Counted from the stretch's first letter, positions 18,437 to 27,572 are shown. The stretch: 64,000 nt of DNA from Marinicella pacifica (GCF_014636635.1 NZ_BMEO01000011.1:21872-85871), one strand, 5' to 3'. Notes: generated by a model not told the origin, from the letters alone. Translations and numbers: made by a program.

Positions 18437-19300
18437 ATGAAAATAATCACTGTTCCGGTCGCAAAACGCAAAGAATGTCACTATTTACTCGAGACTGCAT
18501 TCCAGTTGGCAGATGATCTTGACGCCAATGTCTCAGGCTTGCATGTCAGACCCCACAGAGAAGAATCCATCGGTGGCGATTACGGTATCATTAGTCCGAT
18601 TGCCATGAACAACATGTCGCAGTGGTACAAAGCGGATTTGGACGATGAATTAGAAAGCCAGGCTGCCGCTGATTTGTTTAAAGAATACAGCGACAATGCC
18701 GGTTTTAATTTCAGAAAACGCATCACCAAAGACATGGAAGAATCGTCTTTGTGGCGTGAAATGGTGGGCGATCCGCAAAGTGTATTGTCCATTGTCGGTC
18801 CGGTCAGCGATCTCATGTTGGTATCACGACCCAAGAAAAAAAGCAGCGGTCAGGCCAAGCAATTTTTATCCGCCGCTTTGTTTAACACCGGCCGACCGGT
18901 GCTGATGTTGCCGCAGAAAAAACTCAAAAGTGTCGGCAAACGGGTTTTGATTGCCTGGAACCAGAAAGATTCGGTGATGCAAACCATCGTCAGCGCATTG
19001 CCGCTGTTAAAACAAGCAGAGCAAGTTAACATACTGTGTGCCGGTCCCGACAACCGTGCCCGGCCCAAAACCAAACATTTACAGGATTATTTAAAAGTAT
19101 GGGGCATTGACAGTGACATGAAAATCACCAAAGGTCTCAAAGTCCACGATGAAATCATCGATACCTACAAAGCCACCGGTTCGGATTTATTGTTGATGGG
19201 TGCCTATTCCCGCGGTCGTTTCACCGAATGGTTTATGGGTGGCTTTACAAAGTACATTCTGACCGACAGCAATATCCCGACACTGATGCAGCACAGCTAA
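18437..19300 (+). CDS. Universal stress protein, tandem UspA domains
   Basis: This 287-residue cytosolic protein has two UspA-like domains (about 1-140 and 165-287). The second ends with DLLLMGAYSRGRFTEWFMGGFTKYIL, matching the GxxGxxGS-type nucleotide-binding tail in degraded form. UspE-like tandem proteins are linked to stress survival and adhesion. No ligand can be inferred. It has its own short upstream gap and is followed by a strong bidirectional terminator at 19326-19350. Confidence 0.85.
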   Translation: MKIITVPVAKRKECHYLLETAFQLADDLDANVSGLHVRPHREESIGGDYGIISPIAMNNMSQWYKADLDDELESQAAADLFKEYSDNAGFNFRKRITKDMEESSLWREMVGDPQSVLSIVGPVSDLMLVSRPKKKSSGQAKQFLSAALFNTGRPVLMLPQKKLKSVGKRVLIAWNQKDSVMQTIVSALPLLKQAEQVNILCAGPDNRARPKTKHLQDYLKVWGIDSDMKITKGLKVHDEIIDTYKATGSDLLLMGAYSRGRFTEWFMGGFTKYILTDSNIPTLMQHS

Positions 19301-19325
19301 GCATTGTCAGATATTCATGATAGTC

Positions 19326-19350
19326 AAAAACGCCCTAATTGGGCGTTTTT
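19326..19350. terminator. Bidirectional intrinsic terminator between usp and ppsA
   Basis: A perfect 10-bp stem AAAAACGCCC/GGGCGTTTTT with loop TAATT. It has a T-run on either strand, so it can end both the plus-strand stress-protein transcript and the minus-strand ppsA transcript, which converge here. Confidence 0.92.
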
Positions 19351-19369
19351 GTGGGTCACATTGGGTGGT

Positions 19370-21721
19370 TTATTTCGCCAATTTTAACCAGGTTTCCACC
19401 ACAGTATCTGGGTTTAAAGACACACTCTCGATACCTTCATCTAACAGCCATTGGGCCAGATCTGGGTGGTCGGAGGGGCCCTGGCCGCAGATGCCGATGT
19501 ATTTGCCGCGTTTTTTGCAGGCCTGGATGGCCATCGACAACATTTTTTTGACTGCAGGATCGCGTTCGTCGAATAGATGAGCGATAACACCGGAATCCCG
19601 GTCTAAGCCTAAGGTTAATTGGGTCATGTCGTTGGAGCCGATGGAAAAGCCATCGAAGATATCCAGGAATTCATCCGCCAGCAGGGCATTGGAAGGTAAC
19701 TCACACATCATGATGATTTTGAGGTCATTGTCGCCCTGTTTCAGGCCGAATTTAGCCATCAGGTCAATCACCGCCCGGCCTTCTGCGACAGTGCGTACAA
19801 ATGGTACCATAGCCCAGACATTGGTCAGGCCCATCTCATCCCGGATATATTTTAAGGCCTCGCATTCCATTTCAAAACAATCCACAAAAGAATCATCCAG
19901 GTAACGGGAAGCACCGCGAAAACCAAGCATCGGGTTTTCCTCATCCGGTTCGTAAGCATTACCGCCAATCAGGTTGGCATATTCGTTGGATTTAAAATCA
20001 GATAAACGGACAATCACCGGTTTCGGGTTAAAGGCCGCGGCCAGCGTGGAGACGCCTTCGGCCAGCCGTTTCACAAAATAATCTCGCGGCGAATCATAGG
20101 CCGCCACCATCGGGTCGGTGATGGCTTTGATGTCAGCCGGTTGGTTGTCGTAGTCCAGCAACACTTTGGGGTGAATGCCAATCATGCGGTTGATAATAAA
20201 CTCCAGACGGGCCAGGCCGATGCCGAAACCGGGCAGGTTCTGAAAGTCAAAAGCGCGGTCCGGATTACCGATGTTCATCATGATTTTTAACGGGGCTTCG
20301 GGCATGTTTTTGAGGTCGGTGGTTTTGATTTCAAAATCCAGTAAGCCTTCATAAATCCGACCAGTATCACCTTCGCTGCAGGAGGCTGTCACCGCCTGGC
20401 CGTGCTTTATTTTGGTCGTGGCATTACCGCAACCGACAATGGCCGGAATGCCCAGTTCACGGGCAATGATGGCGGCATGGCAGGTGCGTCCACCACGGTT
20501 GGTGACAATGGCCGCGGCTTTTTTCATAATCGGTTCCCAATCGGGATCGGTCATGTCTGTCACCAGCACATCGCCTTCATTCACTTCATGCATCTGGTCG
20601 ATTCCGGCAATCACTTTGGCACTACCCTGACCAATTTTTTGGCCAATGCTGCGGCCTTCGGCAACCACGGCACTTTTTTCTTTGAGTTGATAACGTTCAA
20701 TTTTTTGACCACCGGTTTCACGCGATTTCACGGTTTCGGGACGGGCCTGAACAATATACAATTCGCCACTGTGGCCGTCTTTGGCCCATTCGATGTCCAT
20801 CGGTCGTTTATAGTGGTCTTCAATAACCATCGCCTGTTGTGCCAGTCGTTGTGCTTCTGCGTCGCAAATAGAAAAGCGCTGTTGTTTCGTCTTGTCCACC
20901 GGATCTGTACGCACGCCGGTGTCTCCGTAGGTCATGGCGATGGCTTTGGTGCCTAAATTGCGGCGTAAAATGGCCGGTTTTTTATTTTTCAAACTTTGTT
21001 TATAGACATAGAATTCATCGGGGTTCACCGCGCCCTGAACCACCATTTCTCCCAGGCCGTAAGATGAGGTAATAAACACCACATCATTAAAACCCGATTC
21101 GGTGTCCATGGTAAACATCACGCCACTGGCGGCCAAATCCGAACGCACCATTTGTTGAATGCCGGCGGATAAGGCCACATCCTCGTGTTTAAAGCCGTGG
21201 TGAACCCGGTAGGAAATGGCGCGGTCATTGTACAGGGAGGCAAACACTTCATGGGTTTTGGCCAGTACATCATCAATACCATGAACATTTAAAAAGGTCT
21301 CCTGTTGGCCGGCAAAGGAGGCGTCCGGTAAATCTTCGGCGGTGGCGGATGAACGCACAGCAACGCTAAAATCATCGCCCAGCTCATCTTGCATCGCCTG
21401 ATAAGCTTCGCTGATGGCTTGTTGCAGTTTGGGTTGAAAAGGTGTATTTAAAATCCAGGCACGGATATCTTGTCCGGCACTTTGCAAGGCCGCTAAGTCA
21501 TCGGTATCGAGCTTATTCAGGCGCGCGTTGATTTTATCCCCGAGACCGGATTCGTTCAGAAAATCCCAAAAGGCTTGCGCGGTGGTGGCAAAACCACCGG
21601 GGACTTTGACACCCAAAGCCGATAAATGGGTAATCATTTCACCCAAAGACGCGTTTTTTCCACCCACCTTGTTTAAATCACCCAAGGTCAATTGATCCAG
21701 CCTAATGATGTAATCTGACAT
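19370..21721 (-). CDS. ppsA: Phosphoenolpyruvate synthase
   Basis: PEP synthase makes PEP from pyruvate with ATP (giving AMP and Pi), the entry to gluconeogenesis. The 783-residue protein has the N-terminal ATP-binding domain ([11 protein letters not shown], about 18-28). The phosphohistidine domain contains [21 protein letters not shown] with the active His near residue 420 and the regulatory Thr just before it. The C-terminal PEP/pyruvate barrel has [21 protein letters not shown] and [10 protein letters not shown] (catalytic Cys). ATG 21721 begins [11 protein letters not shown] as in relatives; the longer reading frame has an unrelated 47-residue lead. It is divergent from ppsR, its regulator. 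Confidence 0.97.
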   Translation of the reverse strand: MSDYIIRLDQLTLGDLNKVGGKNASLGEMITHLSALGVKVPGGFATTAQAFWDFLNESGLGDKINARLNKLDTDDLAALQSAGQDIRAWILNTPFQPKLQQAISEAYQAMQDELGDDFSVAVRSSATAEDLPDASFAGQQETFLNVHGIDDVLAKTHEVFASLYNDRAISYRVHHGFKHEDVALSAGIQQMVRSDLAASGVMFTMDTESGFNDVVFITSSYGLGEMVVQGAVNPDEFYVYKQSLKNKKPAILRRNLGTKAIAMTYGDTGVRTDPVDKTKQQRFSICDAEAQRLAQQAMVIEDHYKRPMDIEWAKDGHSGELYIVQARPETVKSRETGGQKIERYQLKEKSAVVAEGRSIGQKIGQGSAKVIAGIDQMHEVNEGDVLVTDMTDPDWEPIMKKAAAIVTNRGGRTCHAAIIARELGIPAIVGCGNATTKIKHGQAVTASCSEGDTGRIYEGLLDFEIKTTDLKNMPEAPLKIMMNIGNPDRAFDFQNLPGFGIGLARLEFIINRMIGIHPKVLLDYDNQPADIKAITDPMVAAYDSPRDYFVKRLAEGVSTLAAAFNPKPVIVRLSDFKSNEYANLIGGNAYEPDEENPMLGFRGASRYLDDSFVDCFEMECEALKYIRDEMGLTNVWAMVPFVRTVAEGRAVIDLMAKFGLKQGDNDLKIIMMCELPSNALLADEFLDIFDGFSIGSNDMTQLTLGLDRDSGVIAHLFDERDPAVKKMLSMAIQACKKRGKYIGICGQGPSDHPDLAQWLLDEGIESVSLNPDTVVETWLKLAK

Positions 21722-21827
21722 GAAATTTCCGTTGTGCTTAAAAATGGTATATTCTATATGACGCAACCAAGAAGCGAAACGGATAAGCCTTGAAATTAAT
21801 AAATTTGACTCAAAAACAGCCAAAACC

Positions 21828-22661
21828 ATGAATGATAAGTCACCCCAACAAACCTGCGCCATCTTTTATGTCTCAGACGGCACCGGCATCACCGCTGAAA
21901 CGGTGGGTCAGAGTCTGATTACACAATTTCCGCAACACATAAAATTTATTCAAAAACGCATTCCTTTTGTGGATACCGAAGCCAAAGCAGCGCAAGCCGC
22001 GGACATGATTCGACAAGCGCAAGCAGATTTTCAGCCGCTGGTTATTAACACCGTGGTGGATGTGAATTTACGTAAAATTATTCACGCCGCCGGTGGTCTG
22101 AAATTGGATCCGTTCAATCAACTGCTGCGTCAGATTGAAGAAAATTTGGGGATTGAACGCAGTCCCGGTGTCGGTCGCGCCCATGGTATTTATGACAGCC
22201 ATTCCTATAATGCGCGCATAGACGCCACCAATTTCGCCCTGGCCCATGATGATGGCATGAACCTGAATCTCAATCAGGCTGAAGTTATTTTGTTGGGCGT
22301 GTCGCGTTCAGGAAAAACACCCACTTGTCTTTATCTCGCGTTGCATTACGGCATTAAAGCCGCCAATTACCCGATCACGGATGAGGATTTGGAGCGCATG
22401 GAGTTACCCAAAGCTGTTACCAAACACCGCGATAAATTGTTTGGTTTAACCATCGATCCCCATCGACTGTCTCAGATTCGCGGCAAAAGACGGCCCGATT
22501 CGCGTTATGCTAATATGAAAAAATGCCAAAAAGAAATCTCCGATGCTGAATCTCTGTTCCACCGTTATCGTGTGCCTTTTATGAACACCACGTTGACTTC
22601 GATTGAAGAAATTTCCGGTAAGATTTTATTGGAACTTAACTTAAATAAACGCTTGTATTGA
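21828..22661 (+). CDS. ppsR: PEP synthase regulatory kinase/pyrophosphorylase
   Basis: PpsR (DUF299) switches PEP synthase off by ADP-dependent threonine phosphorylation and on by Pi-dependent dephosphorylation. The 277-residue protein shows [18 protein letters not shown] near the N-terminus and the P-loop-like [17 protein letters not shown] near residue 155, both diagnostic, then [13 protein letters not shown]. Length matches E. coli PpsR. It is divergent from its target ppsA over a 106-base gap, a common arrangement. Its stop overlaps the next gene's ATG. Confidence 0.96.
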   Translation: MNDKSPQQTCAIFYVSDGTGITAETVGQSLITQFPQHIKFIQKRIPFVDTEAKAAQAADMIRQAQADFQPLVINTVVDVNLRKIIHAAGGLKLDPFNQLLRQIEENLGIERSPGVGRAHGIYDSHSYNARIDATNFALAHDDGMNLNLNQAEVILLGVSRSGKTPTCLYLALHYGIKAANYPITDEDLERMELPKAVTKHRDKLFGLTIDPHRLSQIRGKRRPDSRYANMKKCQKEISDAESLFHRYRVPFMNTTLTSIEEISGKILLELNLNKRLY

Positions 22662-23149
22662 TGTCAAAATCCATTTTAAACAGCCGTTACTGGCGTCATC
22701 AGATATGGGCGCATAAGCACCACATCAGCCTGCAGGACTGGCATGAAGATAATTTCAGCTTACTGATGCGATTATTACCACCACGATTACATGTCGGGTT
22801 GCGGCATCAGGTCAGGGTTGATGGACAGCCCATTTTACAGGTGGTACAAACTGAGGCCTTTAAATACACCTCTGAATTGAATTTTTGCCTGCTGTTTGAG
22901 GATGAACCGTCAGATAATCTGCTGGTCAGGGTTTACCATGATGTGAATTTGGCTGAATTGTGGCAGGCTCATCAGTTTGACCGTTCGTTTCAACAACTGG
23001 GCGGACGGGCCGATTGTGGCCTAAAAGCCCGGCGGCGATACAGTTTGAATTGTTTTTTCAATAAATGGCTTCGACATTTATTGAAAAAAGGTTATGCCGG
23101 ATCCGGCTGGTATGTTCAAAACAAGCCGATAGCGGAGACACAGTTTTAA
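22661..23149 (+). CDS. DUF1249 family protein (YqiB-like)
   Basis: This 162-residue cytosolic protein resembles E. coli YqiB (DUF1249), of unknown function. Shared features by eye are a basic N-terminus, NFSLLMRLLPP (about 31-41), RVYHDVNLAEL (about 86-97) and a tail NCFFNKWLRHLLKKGY. The ATG at 22661 overlaps the ppsR stop (TGATG), indicating coupled translation. The next gene starts 2 bases after its stop. Confidence 0.72.
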   Translation: MSKSILNSRYWRHQIWAHKHHISLQDWHEDNFSLLMRLLPPRLHVGLRHQVRVDGQPILQVVQTEAFKYTSELNFCLLFEDEPSDNLLVRVYHDVNLAELWQAHQFDRSFQQLGGRADCGLKARRRYSLNCFFNKWLRHLLKKGYAGSGWYVQNKPIAETQF

Positions 23150-23151
23150 TT

Positions 23152-23928
23152 ATGGATAAACACGCCTATTATCAGCAAGCGGTACAATGTGTTGAAGCGG
23201 AGATTGATTTTGTCAGCGAAACGTTTCGGCAATTACGCGGTCGTTCTGCAATAACCCTGCGAGAGGATTTTTGCGGTACCGCACAAACCACCTGTGAATG
23301 GATTAAACGGGGTGATGCCCATAAAGGGTATGCAGTGGATTTTGATCCGCTGGTTTTACAATGGGGTGAGCGTCATAATGTCAGTGCGCTCAATGCCGAA
23401 CAGCAACAACGGATAAATTTAATCAATGCAGATGTCCTGCAGGTACAGACACCGGCCATGGATATGGTGTTGGCGATGAATTTCAGCTACTTTATTTTTA
23501 TGGGTCGCGGTGAAATGCTGGATTATTTTAACAGTGTTCACCGGTCACTGGCCGGGGACGGGGTGTTTTTTCTGGATGCTTTTGGCGGCTATGAGGCGGC
23601 CAAAGAACTCACTGAAGAACGGGATTGTGATGGATTCACCTATATTTGGGAACAGTCCTCCTTCAACCCCATCACCGCAGAAATGCAGTGTTATATTCAT
23701 TTTGAGACGGATGAGGGGGTGCGCATGGATCGGGCTTTTGATTACCGGTGGCGCTTATGGACATTGCCAGAAATCACCGAGTTGCTGCGGGAAGCGGGAT
23801 TCAGCGAAGTGGATGTTTACTGGGAAGGCACCGATGAAGAAACCGGTGAGGGTAATGATATTTACACCGCCAGCACCGAAGGCACCGCCGATGCCGGCTG
23901 GGTGTGTTATATCGTGGCTCAAAAATGA
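23152..23928 (+). CDS. Class I SAM-dependent methyltransferase
   Basis: A 258-residue Rossmann-fold methyltransferase. The N-terminal region (DKHAYYQQAVQCVEAEIDF) leads to ITLREDFCGTAQTTCEW, in which the usual GxGxG SAM motif I is replaced by DFCGTA as in a known subgroup. AVDFDPLVLQWG is the acidic motif II, and MDMVLAMNFSYFIFMGRGEML is motif IV. The C-terminal WRLWTLPEITELLREAGF is typical. The substrate is unknown. ATG 23152 is chosen because the longer frame overlaps the previous gene by 85 bases. Probably co-transcribed with ppsR and the DUF1249 gene. Confidence 0.8.
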   Translation: MDKHAYYQQAVQCVEAEIDFVSETFRQLRGRSAITLREDFCGTAQTTCEWIKRGDAHKGYAVDFDPLVLQWGERHNVSALNAEQQQRINLINADVLQVQTPAMDMVLAMNFSYFIFMGRGEMLDYFNSVHRSLAGDGVFFLDAFGGYEAAKELTEERDCDGFTYIWEQSSFNPITAEMQCYIHFETDEGVRMDRAFDYRWRLWTLPEITELLREAGFSEVDVYWEGTDEETGEGNDIYTASTEGTADAGWVCYIVAQK

Positions 23929-23931
23929 CCT

Positions 23932-24250
23932 ACAGGATGTAGGTCGGTGGCGTGAGCAGGCCGAAATTGTTCCCGACAATAATCGGCATTTCCCACATCC
24001 TTGTGGGTCGACGCGGAAGCCATCACACACAGGATGTAGGTCGATGGCGTGAGCAGGCCGAAATTGTTCCCGACAATAATCGGCATTTTCCACATCCTTG
24101 TGGGTCGACGCGGAAGCCATCACACACAGGACGTAGGTCGAAGGCGTGAGCAGGCTTATGATGTTCCAGACAATCTATGCATTGCTTAGGTTCTGTAAAT
24201 CGAAGGAATTGTTGGACATGTTGACATCTTTATGGGTCAACGCGAAAGCC
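23932..24250. repeat. 97-bp tandem repeat, two full copies plus a diverged third
   Basis: Units begin at 23932, 24029 and 24126 (period 97). The first two are nearly identical. The third keeps only its first 25 or so bases (CAGGACGTAGGTCG, GGCGTGAGCAGG), then degrades but regains GGGTCAACGCGAAAGCCATCA near its end. Each unit has an imperfect palindrome GCCGAAATTGT...ACAATAATCGGC around CCCG. The 352-base gap between the methyltransferase and PilZ genes (23929-24280) is filled by this array; no gene was supported in it. Confidence 0.85.
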
Positions 24251-24280
24251 ATCATTCGCATCAGGCAAAACTTTAAGATT

Positions 24281-24694
24281 CTATTTGTCGGCGGACAAGG
24301 ATTGAATGTCTTGACGCAGGGCATCCTTTTTTGACAGGTTCATTTCGATGGTGCGCTTTAAAATGGCAAAACTTTCCATATCGATTTGGGTCCACTCGGC
24401 ACCAAATAAATCGTTGCGCAGATGAACCACCCGAATATTCATGATAATTGAAGGTGAATTTTCGATCGGAATCTGTAGCCGAAAAATATCCCCGGCCTTG
24501 ACGGTGGTCTGCTCAGGGCAAGCCAGTAGCACACCTTTGAGAGATATATCGTAAATATGGGATTGCCAGCAGGATACGCCTGAGTACAGTGTCACTTCTT
24601 TGGTCAGGGGAATGCGGGTGAACTGACGTTTTTCTGGGTAGTCATTCATGGCGTGTTTGGCAGCGGGTTGTCTGAAATCGGCTATTGTACTCAT
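24281..24694 (-). CDS. PilZ domain protein (candidate c-di-GMP receptor)
   Basis: This 137-residue single-domain protein has the PilZ signature. RQFTR forms the RxxxR motif (about residue 24) and DISLKGVLLACP the [D/N]xSxxG motif, followed by beta strands ending in FGAEWTQID. Both motifs are intact, so cyclic-di-GMP binding is likely. The start is uncertain: ATG 24694 is used, ATG 24649 (MNDYPEKRQF) is equally possible, and neither has a clear RBS. It lies alone, with the PhnD-like gene upstream on the same strand. Confidence 0.82.
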   Translation of the reverse strand: MSTIADFRQPAAKHAMNDYPEKRQFTRIPLTKEVTLYSGVSCWQSHIYDISLKGVLLACPEQTTVKAGDIFRLQIPIENSPSIIMNIRVVHLRNDLFGAEWTQIDMESFAILKRTIEMNLSKKDALRQDIQSLSADK

Positions 24695-24738
24695 AATAAA
24701 TGGTATTGAAAGCTTTGCCAAAAAACTGTGACGTGGGT

Positions 24739-25527
24739 TTATTTTCCTAATAATTTCTCTAAGCCCTGGTAATCTTTAAGATCCACAGGTTTGAGTTGTT
24801 CAGCATTAAGCTCAGTTAATATTTGATAAGCTTCGTCACTTTCATTAATCTCGTTTAAAGCTTTGATGACTGATGATTTGATGCTTGGACTAACGGTCGG
24901 TGAAGCCAAAAAGACCTGTCCCGGAAAAGGTTTACTTTCTTTTAAAACCAGTAAATTGGGGTACAGTTCATACAGATATTGCGGAATAATCGCTGCTTCA
25001 GCTTCTCCTGAAAAAACCTGGTTGATAACGTCTTTCCAGGATAAAGCCGTGACCACTTTTTGCGGTTGCAAAAATAAATCCGTAAACCAGCGGTCATAAA
25101 GCAAGGATCCCAGGTTGGGTGAGGGGAAGGTGATGACCCGCTGTCCCACCAGCTGTCTGCCGATGTCTTTGGTCAGGTCTATGTTTTGGTTAGTGACCAG
25201 ATAATATTTTTGATCCGCTGCAATGCGTAATATGGGCTCGTAATTTTTTTCAGTGATGCGGTAAGCACCGATGTGCGGTGCATCTAAGGTGAAATCGGGG
25301 TTATTTGTTTTGGCATCCCGCCAGTAAAAGTAATAGTTATCCGCAGATTCGATGTTGACCGCAAAGCCGGTTTTTTGTGCCAGCCAGTCAGCCAGCGGCT
25401 GATAAACAAACGCAGCTTGCTGGTGGGGATAAATGGCTTCCACCGTGAGGTTAATGGTCTGTGCTTTTAACTGAAAAACAGCGAAAAAACACACGAATGT
25501 GACAAAAAGTCGTACTTGTTTTGACAT
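24739..25527 (-). CDS. PhnD-like phosphate/phosphonate-type periplasmic binding protein (orphan)
   Basis: This 262-residue exported protein has a signal peptide (about 1-22) and the PhnD-like solute-binding fold. Supporting features are YPHQQAAFVYQPLADWLAQKTG, DFTLDAPHIGAYRI, LVGQRVITFPSPNLGSLL and VFSGEAEAAIIPQYL. No ABC permease or ATPase gene is adjacent. Orphan members often serve as sensory inputs or have unclear ligands, so phosphonate binding should not be assumed. ATG 25527 is preferred over 25554 because it starts at a proper signal peptide. Confidence 0.75.
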   Translation of the reverse strand: MSKQVRLFVTFVCFFAVFQLKAQTINLTVEAIYPHQQAAFVYQPLADWLAQKTGFAVNIESADNYYFYWRDAKTNNPDFTLDAPHIGAYRITEKNYEPILRIAADQKYYLVTNQNIDLTKDIGRQLVGQRVITFPSPNLGSLLYDRWFTDLFLQPQKVVTALSWKDVINQVFSGEAEAAIIPQYLYELYPNLLVLKESKPFPGQVFLASPTVSPSIKSSVIKALNEINESDEAYQILTELNAEQLKPVDLKDYQGLEKLLGK

Positions 25528-25595
25528 GATGATTCCAACCCGGGTTGAATACAATTATCTTATCATAAATCAACAAGTTAGGACAATTTAGAGAG

Positions 25596-26315
25596 TTAAT
25601 CATCTGCGCGGGATTTGTTTTTGACAATTTGAGCGCATAATTGCCCATTAAAATTGATTGGCGGTGAACATAATTGTACGGGGCTGTCATTTATTGTCAC
25701 TTTTTCAGCATTTTTTAAATCTGTATGGTTTTTATCAAGCTGAACAAGTGTTAAGTGTTTTTTATTGCGACCGATAAAATGCAATCGGGCAATGATTTCT
25801 TGTCCGGGGTAACAACCCTTTTGATATTCAATCAACTGATGTTGATCCAAAGATAAATGCTGAGGGATAAACTGTTCACTGGTTTGCCGGGTAATCCAGG
25901 GCAATTCAGCGCGGAAAAATAAAGCCCAAAATAAGGTTTCATCGGCGACAGTCAGGTCTGCAGTCAATGTTAATTGAATGTCTTCAACCCGGCGGTAATC
26001 AGTTGCCTCAACAACAGGCTGTCGTTCATCGGCCACTTTAAGTTTGACACCCATTCGAAAAATACGCATCTGTATATATTGTTCAAACTGTTCAGAAAGC
26101 GTTTTATCGACCGCTAAATAGTAATCATCGAATTGTTTCCACACCAATAAACTGAACAGGATGCGACCCTTGGGGTTACAAATGGCTGTGTAGTGTGGCT
26201 GAGGCCATTGATCATCGAATAAATTGATGGTTTGGTTTTGTAAAAAAACGGCCGCATCATTTCCGCTTAATTTAAATAGACTGAGGTGTTTTGCTAATGA
26301 GTGCAGGCTTGACAT
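25596..26315 (-). CDS. ygfZ: YgfZ/GcvT-like folate-binding protein for Fe-S cluster maintenance
   Basis: YgfZ uses tetrahydrofolate and supports assembly or repair of certain Fe-S enzymes such as MiaB; its human homologue is IBA57. The 239-residue protein contains the signature YQKGCYPGQEIIARLHFIG (near 170), matching K-G-C-[YF]-x-G-Q-E with the conserved Cys. It is shorter than E. coli YgfZ (326), with a reduced C-terminal domain. It is transcribed away from the sdh operon, whose Fe-S subunit needs such maturation. Confidence 0.9.
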   Translation of the reverse strand: MSSLHSLAKHLSLFKLSGNDAAVFLQNQTINLFDDQWPQPHYTAICNPKGRILFSLLVWKQFDDYYLAVDKTLSEQFEQYIQMRIFRMGVKLKVADERQPVVEATDYRRVEDIQLTLTADLTVADETLFWALFFRAELPWITRQTSEQFIPQHLSLDQHQLIEYQKGCYPGQEIIARLHFIGRNKKHLTLVQLDKNHTDLKNAEKVTINDSPVQLCSPPINFNGQLCAQIVKNKSRADD

Positions 26316-26411
26316 AATTTTGACCTCCTGTGTGGATAATGGCCTATTTTAACAAATCAGGCTGCATTTGCAGCCCGTCCGGTCAATGCTGTTTGCGCAT
26401 TGGAGAGCTGG

Positions 26412-26534
26412 GAGCAGGAGCGCAAGCGTACGCCTCCATGGATGGAGGTGTGCTGCGTGAGCCGGGAGCGGAAGCGTACGCCTCCATGGATGGAGGTGTG
26501 CTGCGTGAGCTGGGAGCGGAAGTGTACGCCCCAA
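26412..26534. repeat. 48-bp tandem repeat, about 2.5 copies
   Basis: Equivalent positions recur at 26426, 26474 and 26522, exactly 48 bases apart. Each unit has CCTCCATGGATGGAGG, a perfect 16-base palindrome, within GCGTACGCC...GTGCTGCGTGAGC. Because 48 is a multiple of three, overlapping open frames run through it on both strands, but none has an RBS or family match. The gap 26316-26615 otherwise holds only the sdh promoter. Confidence 0.88.
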
Positions 26535-26572
26535 GGACATTCTTTCTTGAACTGTCATTTGCCGGGGCGGGG

Positions 26573-26581
26573 TGTTATAAT
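26573..26581 (+). promoter_or_regulatory. Extended -10 promoter of the sdh operon
   Basis: TGTTATAAT (TG at 26573-26574, TATAAT at 26576-26581) is a perfect extended -10 element 35 bases upstream of the first gene of the sdh operon. No good -35 is present at 16-18 bases, as expected for extended -10 promoters. Confidence 0.55.
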
Positions 26582-26615
26582 TGCGCTTTGTTGAATTAAT
26601 CAACTGATCATTATT

Positions 26616-26783
26616 GTGACCACAGAGAACAATCAAAAACCGAATACAAAAAAACCGCCACACACAGACGAAAATCGTGCGGATGAAGTGCTGTATCCAA
26701 AAGAAATCGGTGGTCGAAAAAAAGGCCTGGAACCCACCCGTTATGGCGATTGGGAAAAAAATGGCCGCTGTATTGATTTTTAG
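26616..26783 (+). CDS. SDHAF4-like succinate dehydrogenase assembly factor (DUF1674)
   Basis: A 55-residue protein starting at GTG 26616 and ending at TAG 26781-26783. The N-terminal half is disordered and charged. The C-terminal half carries the DUF1674 signature: KEIGGRKKGLEPTRYGDWEKNGRCIDF (about 29-55, in pieces EIGG, GLEPTRYGDWE and GRCIDF). In mitochondria SDHAF4 binds flavinated SdhA and protects it before assembly. Its place 20 bases before sdhC makes the same job likely here, by inference. No strong RBS is visible. Confidence 0.85.
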   Translation: MTTENNQKPNTKKPPHTDENRADEVLYPKEIGGRKKGLEPTRYGDWEKNGRCIDF

Positions 26784-26803
26784 AAAATAACACAGGAATA
26801 TTC

Positions 26804-27181
26804 ATGAGTAGCTCAAACCGACCTCTGTCACCACATTTGCAGGTGTACAAATTCCCGCTGACGGTTAAAACGTCCATACTTCACCGCATCACCGGTCTGC
26901 TGCTGGCTTTTGGCCTGGTGGTTTTTGTCTATTGGCTGACGGCCCTGGCCACAAACACAACGGCGGCGGATAAACTGCGCGCCTGGTTGCTCACGGTACC
27001 GGGTCAGATTCTTGTCTACCTGTGGCTGTTGACGTTTTTTTATCATTTTTGTAATGGAATCCGACACCTGTTTTGGGACGTGGGCAAAGGATTCACCAAT
27101 GAACAGGCACAACGCTCAGCAGTGGCGGTCCTGGTGGCGTCGCTGTTATTAACCGTGCTGACTTTTTTCCTGGCATCCTAA
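26804..27181 (+). CDS. sdhC: Succinate dehydrogenase cytochrome b556 subunit
   Basis: Membrane anchor subunit of complex II that binds haem b and quinone together with SdhD. The 125-residue protein has RPLSPHLQVYKFPLTVKTSILHRITG (about 6-31, in segments), the family signature with the quinone-site Ser/Arg. Three transmembrane helices lie at about 30-50, 65-85 and 103-123. HFCNGIRHLFWDVG includes the haem-ligand His region. AGGA precedes the ATG. Confidence 0.95.
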   Translation: MSSSNRPLSPHLQVYKFPLTVKTSILHRITGLLLAFGLVVFVYWLTALATNTTAADKLRAWLLTVPGQILVYLWLLTFFYHFCNGIRHLFWDVGKGFTNEQAQRSAVAVLVASLLLTVLTFFLAS

Positions 27182-27191
27182 GGAGAATACA

Positions 27192-27569
27192 ATGAAATAC
27201 CAAACTGATTTAGCCAAAGCCAAAGGCCTCGGCAGTGCCCACAGCGGTTTTTCCCATTGGTGGCTGCAGCGGCTGTCTGCGGTGCTGTTGTTGCCCACAG
27301 GCTTGTATCTGCTGTGGCAATTTATCGCTCTGGATAATTTATCAGCCGCCGTCATGATTGAATGGATGAAATCATCGTTGAATGCCGGTGTATTGCTGGT
27401 ATTCGTGTTGGCCGCGGCCTACCACGGCGCATTGGGTTTACAAGTCGTTATTGAAGACTACGTGAACAACAAAAGCACAATGATGGCACTGCGCACACTG
27501 GTGTATGGCGCCATGATTGGTCTCATTTATTTCAGCTGTTTTGCTGTTTTTAAACTCTTATTGGGATAA
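27192..27569 (+). CDS. sdhD: Succinate dehydrogenase membrane anchor subunit
   Basis: Second membrane anchor of complex II. The 125-residue protein has three predicted transmembrane helices (about 25-45, 60-80, 98-122). It carries the HWWLQRLSAVLLLPTGLYLL signature and AYHGALGLQVVIEDYV, containing the His and Asp-Tyr of the haem/quinone site. It sits 10 bases after sdhC, and AAGGAG lies just upstream of its ATG. Confidence 0.93.
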   Translation: MKYQTDLAKAKGLGSAHSGFSHWWLQRLSAVLLLPTGLYLLWQFIALDNLSAAVMIEWMKSSLNAGVLLVFVLAAAYHGALGLQVVIEDYVNNKSTMMALRTLVYGAMIGLIYFSCFAVFKLLLG

Positions 27570-27572
27570 ACA

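Noticed and set aside
21722..21862. Longer N-terminus for PEP synthase
   Set aside because: The 47 extra residues do not match the family, and the ATG at 21721 gives the standard N-terminus.
24146..24334. Plus-strand small open frame in the 97-bp repeat region
   Set aside because: Overlaps decayed repeat and the PilZ gene end; no supporting signals.
26423..26533. Possible CRISPR array in the 48-bp repeats
   Set aside because: Units are contiguous with no variable spacers and no cas genes nearby; the same applies to the 77-bp and 97-bp arrays.
26330..26599. Open frames on both strands through the 48-bp repeat with 16-residue repeated peptides
   Set aside because: The frames stay open only because the repeat length is a multiple of three; no RBS and equally open on both strands.
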